Part shown: positions 59,849 through 64,000 of the stretch, piece by piece
Layout: each line of letters opens with the position of its first letter
Position numbering within the stretch: the stretch's first letter is position 1
Source: JAFGVL01 sp031553685
GTDB taxonomy: Bacteria; Bacteroidota; Bacteroidia; Bacteroidales; Paludibacteraceae
DNA length: 64,000 nt
Direction of reading: 5' to 3'
Assembly (NCBI GenBank): GCA_031553685.1
Contig: JAVBLE010000019.1
Coordinates: 36,422 to 100,421, forward strand
The notes under the pieces: model-generated
The model's database searches: none
Told to the model about the DNA's origin: nothing
The model's input: the letters and a program-made list of their open reading frames with translations, nothing else
Made by a program: the position numbers and the translations under genes

Positions 59849-59905
59849 AAAAATAAATAAACATATTTATTTTAAAATCAAGCCATTACAAGTGTTAATA
59901 TTTAC

Positions 59906-59942
59906 CTCTTAATCAGTGGGTCGAGGGTTCGAGCCCCTCCGA
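59906..59942 (+). repeat. attR: attR core
   Basis: 37 bp identical to attL (8093-8129), the 3' half of tRNA-Lys. It carries the host's original G at 59943 and CCA, but no 5' tRNA half. Confidence 0.93.
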
Positions 59943-59963
59943 GGTCACCAAGAATGAACAAAC

Positions 59964-59998
59964 AAAAAGCGTGCAAATCAAAAATCTGCACGCTTTTT
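59964..59998. terminator. Host terminator displaced from tRNA-Lys and shared with dapA
   Basis: AAAAAGCGTGCA/TGCACGCTTTTT with an 11-nt loop lies 14 nt after attR CCA and 6 nt from the dapA stop, so it can work in both directions. Confidence 0.85.
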
Positions 59999-60003
59999 AT
60001 TTT

Positions 60004-60900
60004 TCAATATTTAATATTCAAATTATCAAGTACCTTTCGCATTTTCTCAAGCGTAGTAAGTGTAGTTGGCACAAGTGGAAGGCGAAGTTGGTTTTCTACA
60101 AAACCCATCATCGAAAGCATACATTTCACCCCAGCCGGACTGCCATCCACAAACAATAAATCAATCAGTTCGTTAAATTGATGATGAATAGTGCGAGCAC
60201 TCGCATAATCGCCCTCAATAGCCAAACGCACCATACGGCTGAATTCGCGCGGAAAAGCATTGCCAATCACCGAAATAACTCCAATAGCCCCAAGTGTAAT
60301 AAGCGGATAAGTAATCGCATCGTCGCCCGAAATCACCACAAAATCAGCCGGTTTATTCTTAATAATCTCATCAATCTGTGTCATATTACCCGACGCCTCT
60401 TTAATACCCACAATATTTTGAAAATCGCGGGCAAGGCGAAGCGTAGTAGCCGCTGCCATATTCACACCCGTGCGTCCGGGACAATTATAAAGAATAACAG
60501 GAAGTTTCGACACTTCGGCAATCGCCCTGTAATGTTGGTAAAGCCCCTCTTGCGAAGGCTTATTATAGTAAGGAGTAATCGAAAGAATAGCATCAATTTT
60601 GCGTTCGTCCACTTGTTGGATTTGCTCCACAACAGACCGCGTATTATTGCCGCCAATGCCCAATACAACGGGAATTCGGCCAGCTACCCGTTGAGTGATA
60701 AAATCCGTCAACTCCCTTTTCTCGTCATTGGTTAGCGTAGCCGTTTCGGCAGTCGTGCCCAGTGCCACAATATAATCGGTGCCATTTTGGATTTGATAGT
60801 CAATCAACTTGCCAAGCGACTCAAAATCAACCGTTTCGTCCGTTTTAAAAGGTGTGATCAGCGCCACACCCATACCTGTTAATTTATTTTTTATCATCAA
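60004..60900 (-). CDS. dapA: 4-hydroxy-tetrahydrodipicolinate synthase
   Basis: A 298-aa DapA, which condenses pyruvate with aspartate semialdehyde in lysine and diaminopimelate synthesis. Schiff-base Lys is K167 in VGIKEASGN; catalytic Tyr is Y138 in LYNCPGRTG; the pyruvate-binding GTTAET is at 48-53. Length and motifs are standard. The first two Met codons are adjacent, so the start may be one residue later. Confidence 0.97.
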   Translation of the reverse strand: MMIKNKLTGMGVALITPFKTDETVDFESLGKLIDYQIQNGTDYIVALGTTAETATLTNDEKRELTDFITQRVAGRIPVVLGIGGNNTRSVVEQIQQVDERKIDAILSITPYYNKPSQEGLYQHYRAIAEVSKLPVILYNCPGRTGVNMAAATTLRLARDFQNIVGIKEASGNMTQIDEIIKNKPADFVVISGDDAITYPLITLGAIGVISVIGNAFPREFSRMVRLAIEGDYASARTIHHQFNELIDLLFVDGSPAGVKCMLSMMGFVENQLRLPLVPTTLTTLEKMRKVLDNLNIKY

Positions 60901-60944
60901 AAAAAATAATTGCTAAAAACACGCCAAAATTACGAAATAATTCG

Positions 60945-61493
60945 CTATTTGCCCTTGATATTTTCCAAATAAAACAAAATTTGCTTATACAAAAACGACT
61001 CGGTCGAAGCCTTATTCAATTCAATCATAAAATCAGTAATCCCTTTGTAAGGCTTCGTTTTCGATACTTTAAAAGGTGCTTTGGAAACTGCCAGCAAAAA
61101 ATCCAACGGCAAAACATCATGAACAGACAACAATATCACCATTTCACAAGGCACCTGCGCAAACTCGTTCAACAAAGCATCATTAGGCACACCCGCGAAA
61201 CTCAAATCCTTGTTTGCAAACAACCGGCACTGAGGAAAAACAGGCGAAACAATCTCTTTCTGGTTCAAATATCCCCACGCAAATACCTTTTTGCCCAGCC
61301 CCTCCAATTCCTTCACACAATTTTTTACATAAAAATTCTTGTCCTCACTATCCGCCTCAAACAAAATCAAAACACTTTTAACCGATTTAAAATCAGCAAA
61401 ATGTGTCTTTCTGTTTTGCCTTTCAAGCACCTTCCGGATAGCCCGAACCGCCAGTTTATTCTTTATATTTTGCGTAAAAGACATCCTTTTCAA
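60945..61493 (-). CDS. DUF6913 family protein (182 aa)
   Basis: A protein restricted to Bacteroidetes, of unknown function. Family text LIFEADSEDKNFYVKNCVKELEGLGKKVFAWGY and LLSVHDVLPLDFLLAVSKAPFKVS is visible. The fold is probably alpha/beta with an N-terminal helical part. It lies between dapA and ligA, an order common to Bacteroidales. Confidence 0.85.
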   Translation of the reverse strand: MKRMSFTQNIKNKLAVRAIRKVLERQNRKTHFADFKSVKSVLILFEADSEDKNFYVKNCVKELEGLGKKVFAWGYLNQKEIVSPVFPQCRLFANKDLSFAGVPNDALLNEFAQVPCEMVILLSVHDVLPLDFLLAVSKAPFKVSKTKPYKGITDFMIELNKASTESFLYKQILFYLENIKGK

Positions 61494-61573
61494 GTATTAT
61501 TTTTGGCAAAATTGCATTTAACGATTTACAAAAATAGGAATTTCTGCCAAAAGTTTAAAATAAAAATATCCTT

Positions 61574-63640
61574 TTATTCTATCATTTCTATAAATTCATC
61601 TTCGGAAATTATGCGTATTTTTAACTTTTCTGCCTTTTCCAATTTTGCCGGACCCATATTAGCTCCTGCCAATACAAAATTTGTCTTTGCCGAAATTGAA
61701 CCCACATTTTTTCCACCGTGTTGCTCAATCATATCTTTAAGCTCATCTCGTGAGAATTTCTCAAAAGTACCACTGATCACAATAGACAATCCTCCCAGTT
61801 TAGTCGATTTCTTCTCTATAATTTTCCGGTCAATTTCCATGCGCACACCAGCTTCCTTCAACCTGTTTATCAATACTTTATTTTGCTCCTTCGCAAAAAA
61901 ATCAAGCACACTCTTCGCAATCCTGTCCCCTATCTCATCAATTTGTACGATTTCATCGAAAGAAACGGTGCTTATTGCGTCAATATTATGTAAAGTAGAA
62001 GCCAGTTTTTTAGAAACCGTTTCGCCCACATACCGAATGCCCAATGCAAAAAGTACTCGTTCAAAAGGCACTTTTTTTGAATCCTCAATACTTTGCAACA
62101 AATTCTGTGCACTCCGCTCGCCCCAACGCTCCAAACCAACCAAATCATCAAACCGGAGCTTATACAAGTCTGCCACATCATGTATCAAACCTTTGTTGTA
62201 CAATAAATCCACTGTTTCTACTCCGGCATTGATATTCATAGCCTTACGGCTCACAAAATGCTCAATCTTGCCCTTTCGTTGTGGCGGACAACCGTCTTCA
62301 TTCGGGCAATAATGCGCAGCTTCGCCGGCTACACGAATTAATTCTGTTCCACAAACAGGGCATTTATTTATAAAAATAACCTTTTCGGCATTGCAGGTTT
62401 GACCCACAATCGCCGAGAACAGATCGTGAGTTTTATCAGATTGCGGATCGAGTCCGCAATGACGAGCTTCGGTATCTACTCCTACAATCTTGGGGATAAT
62501 CTCGCCGCCCTTTTCTACAAAAACCATATCGCCAATATGCAAATCGAGTCCTTCGATAATATCAGCATTATGCAGTGAAGCCCGCTTTACGGTTGTTCCC
62601 GAAAGTTGGACGGGGTCGAGGTTGGCAACGGGTGTAACCGCCCCTGTCCTACCCACCTGGTAATCGACTGAATTTAAGCGGGTACATGCCCGCTCTGCTT
62701 GAAACTTGTAAGCTATCGCCCATCGAGGAGATTTGGCTGTAAATCCTAAATTGTGTTGTTGGCGCAATGAGTTGACTTTGATTACAATACCGTCGGTGGC
62801 GACAGGCAAATTTTTCCGTTCAATATCCCAATAATTGATAAAATCGAAGACTTCATCGAGGGTTTTGCATACTCGGGTAGCTTCCGAAATTTTAAAGCCC
62901 CAATGGTGTGCCTTTTGCAAATTCTCGTAATGCGTTTCGGCAGGCAAGTCTTCGCCCAGCAAATAATACAGGTACGAGTCCAATTTTCGCTTGGCAACTT
63001 CTGCCGAATTTTGCATTTTTAGCGTTCCCGAAGCAGCATTGCGCGGATTGGCAAACAACGGTTCTTCTTGCTCCTCTCGTTCTTTGTTCAACTCGTCGAA
63101 CACTGCCCAAGGCATGAGAATTTCGCCACGAATCTCGAATTCATCGGGATAATCCGACCCATGCAGTTTCAGAGGGATGCTACGGATCGTTTTTACATTT
63201 TTGGTAACATCATCGCCCATTTCACCATCTCCGCGCGTAACGGCTTGTACCAGTTCGCCATCGTGATAAGTGAGCGAAATCGAAGTGCCATCGTATTTCA
63301 ATTCGCATACCAACTCTATTTCTTCATTGATATATTTTCGGGCACGGTCGTAGAAGTCGGTTACTTCGCCTTGCGAGTAGGTATTGCTGAGCGAAAGCAT
63401 CGGATATTTATGCTTTACCTGCACAAACTCCTTGGTTATATCGCTTCCCACCCGCAACGACGGCGAATTTTCGTCGTAATATTCGGGATATTGAGCTTCC
63501 AAGTCTTGCAATTCGTGCATTTTTTGGTCAAACTCAAAATCGGAAATCACCGGTTGCGACAACACATAATAATTGTAATTGTGTTGGTGAAGTTCTGCCC
63601 GGAGGGCTTCAATTTTTTCTTTGGGAGAAGTATTTGGCAT
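61574..63640 (-). CDS. ligA: NAD-dependent DNA ligase with an in-frame repeat insertion
   Basis: A 688-aa LigA that joins nicks in DNA with NAD. The adenylation motif is KYDG (115-118, Lys the AMP acceptor); an OB-fold region, the zinc finger (CPVCG..CPNEDGC), helix-hairpin-helix repeats (about 470-570) and a C-terminal BRCT domain (about 600-680) follow. The insertion is at about residues 388-412, where the encoded phrase RHCGLDPQSD and a few more residues come from a repeat element between conserved OB and zinc regions. The frame is intact, so the enzyme is probably active. Start ATG 63640. Confidence 0.95.
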   Translation of the reverse strand: MPNTSPKEKIEALRAELHQHNYNYYVLSQPVISDFEFDQKMHELQDLEAQYPEYYDENSPSLRVGSDITKEFVQVKHKYPMLSLSNTYSQGEVTDFYDRARKYINEEIELVCELKYDGTSISLTYHDGELVQAVTRGDGEMGDDVTKNVKTIRSIPLKLHGSDYPDEFEIRGEILMPWAVFDELNKEREEQEEPLFANPRNAASGTLKMQNSAEVAKRKLDSYLYYLLGEDLPAETHYENLQKAHHWGFKISEATRVCKTLDEVFDFINYWDIERKNLPVATDGIVIKVNSLRQQHNLGFTAKSPRWAIAYKFQAERACTRLNSVDYQVGRTGAVTPVANLDPVQLSGTTVKRASLHNADIIEGLDLHIGDMVFVEKGGEIIPKIVGVDTEARHCGLDPQSDKTHDLFSAIVGQTCNAEKVIFINKCPVCGTELIRVAGEAAHYCPNEDGCPPQRKGKIEHFVSRKAMNINAGVETVDLLYNKGLIHDVADLYKLRFDDLVGLERWGERSAQNLLQSIEDSKKVPFERVLFALGIRYVGETVSKKLASTLHNIDAISTVSFDEIVQIDEIGDRIAKSVLDFFAKEQNKVLINRLKEAGVRMEIDRKIIEKKSTKLGGLSIVISGTFEKFSRDELKDMIEQHGGKNVGSISAKTNFVLAGANMGPAKLEKAEKLKIRIISEDEFIEMIE
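62440..62460. repeat. Palindromic repeat element inside ligA
   Basis: ATTGCGGA TCGAG TCCGCAAT, a perfect 8-bp inverted repeat with 5-nt loop, encodes the CGLDPQSD-type peptide on the minus strand. The peptide is a hallmark of short interspersed palindromes that can be inserted in frame. Confidence 0.75.
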
Positions 63641-63645
63641 AAATT

Positions 63646-63881
63646 TTATTTTTCTAATCGTTTAATATCATCTTCTATTTCTTTCAAGCTTTGTTCGTAT
63701 TCTATTGTTTTTGTTGATATTTTTCAAATTCTTCATTTGACTTTTGTAATGCCAATTCATGAGTAATTGTACCGGAATGATGCAGTAGCTCCCGACTGTT
63801 GAGATTTAGAATAATATCCAAACGCTCTATCCAATCCATCGTTGTTGTGCCATTATTTAGGCAAACGCACGAAATTATATC
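63646..63881 (-). pseudogene. RhuM-family C-terminal remnant
   Basis: The minus strand encodes a partial C-terminus of a RhuM-type protein: VCLNNGTTTMDWIERLDIILNLNS, then HELALQKSNEEFEKYQQKQ, a stop, and after a frame shift IEYEQSLKEIEDDIKRLEK. It is cut off upstream by a stop at 63884-63882 and broken by the internal frameshift, so it is not functional. RhuM proteins are linked to filamentous growth or toxin-like roles. Confidence 0.65.
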
Positions 63882-63904
63882 CTAATCATATACCTATATT
63901 TGCG

Positions 63905-63943
63905 ATGTCTCGACTACACTGCGTTTCGCTCGACATGACGAAT
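63905..63943. repeat. REP-like sequence: tctcgactacactgcg..
   Basis: The run gtctcgactacact..gctcgacatgacgaa is a variant of the common tctcgact..gcgctcgacatgac short interspersed repeat of Bacteroidetes. A TATATTTG box at 63895 precedes it. Confidence 0.5.
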
Positions 63944-63957
63944 GTAAATTATGTATT

Positions 63958-64000
63958 GGGGGGGGAAAGATTGGCGGCTTTGCCGCCAATCTTTTCCCCC
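63958..64000. repeat. Large GC-rich hairpin at window end
   Basis: GGGGG AAAGATTGGCGGC, loop TTT, GCCGCCAATCTTTT CCCCC: an almost perfect inverted repeat reaching the last base. It continues beyond the window if longer. It may be a terminator-like or repeat palindrome. Confidence 0.75.

Larger units (their letters stand above)
8093..59942. mobile_element. Integrated temperate podovirus-like prophage, about 51.8 kb
   Basis: The element is bounded by a 37-bp direct repeat: attL within tRNA-Lys and attR just upstream of the dapA terminator. It carries integrase, repressor with operator, replication genes, terminase, portal, capsid, tail and lysis genes with intact frames. The only frame break is in DUF3310, where a programmed shift is likely. 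It has no tape-measure or sheath gene and encodes a giant ejection-type protein, which argues for a short-tailed particle. It looks capable of induction. Confidence 0.93.

Noticed and set aside
59906..59950. Second tRNA-Lys gene at attR
   Set aside because: Only the 3' half is present; upstream bases do not form D or acceptor arms.

Overview
The window is chromosomal DNA of a Bacteroidales-type Bacteroidetes bacterium carrying a complete-looking temperate phage of about 51.8 kb. The host assignment rests on the gene neighbourhood (aspS, fabD, dapA next to a DUF6913 protein and ligA), on the TAnnTTTG -7 promoter elements, and on weak Shine-Dalgarno signals. No species can be named from the sequence alone.

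Host left flank (1-8137): 3' part of rfbD, a sugar-phosphate nucleotidyltransferase, aspS, a GtrA flippase-like gene with a family 2 glycosyltransferase, fabD, an MNT/HEPT toxin-antitoxin pair, a class I aminotransferase and tRNA-Lys(CTT). The prophage lies between a 37-bp direct repeat (attL 8093-8129 inside the tRNA, attR 59906-59942). Host right flank (59943-64000): dapA, a DUF6913 gene, ligA carrying an in-frame repeat insertion, a RhuM-family gene remnant and a large terminal hairpin.

Prophage layout. An IntDOT-like tyrosine recombinase sits just inside attL, and tandem 11-bp candidate arm sites occur at both ends. Next is a head and ejection module with a 3125-aa polyvalent protein, two smaller internal virion proteins, and an oppositely oriented block with small terminase, portal and large terminase. 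Then come a lysis cassette (spanin-like, CHAP endolysin, two holin-like genes), a tRNA-like RNA, a repetitive tail fibre, a connector-like protein, the major capsid protein and a scaffold. A short rightward block of small genes follows, then a rhomboid protease and an 881-aa tail protein. No tape-measure or sheath gene is seen, so the particle is probably podovirus-like. The replication and modification module (about 40-58 kb, leftward) has DnaA-domain-IV-like proteins, an SNF2 helicase, a VRR-NUC nuclease, an iteron array, a primase-helicase, two DNA methyltransferases with a radical SAM protein between them, DUF3310, family A DNA polymerase, a second tRNA-like RNA, an ssDNA-binding protein and a RecB-like nuclease. 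A divergent immunity region with a perfect 15-bp inverted operator precedes the repressor, followed by three likely conversion genes up to attR.

Most notable: (i) a phage rhomboid protease together with a major capsid protein that starts with a hydrophobic segment rich in small residues, suggesting membrane-tethered capsid precursor processing; (ii) two Leu-type tRNA-like RNAs whose anticodon loops are replaced by 52-nt and 29-nt insertions; (iii) a textbook -1 frameshift signal in DUF3310; (iv) a giant polyvalent protein with kinase, ADP-ribosyltransferase, metallopeptidase and nuclease-like domains; (v) an iteron array and a conserved element upstream of two structural operons.
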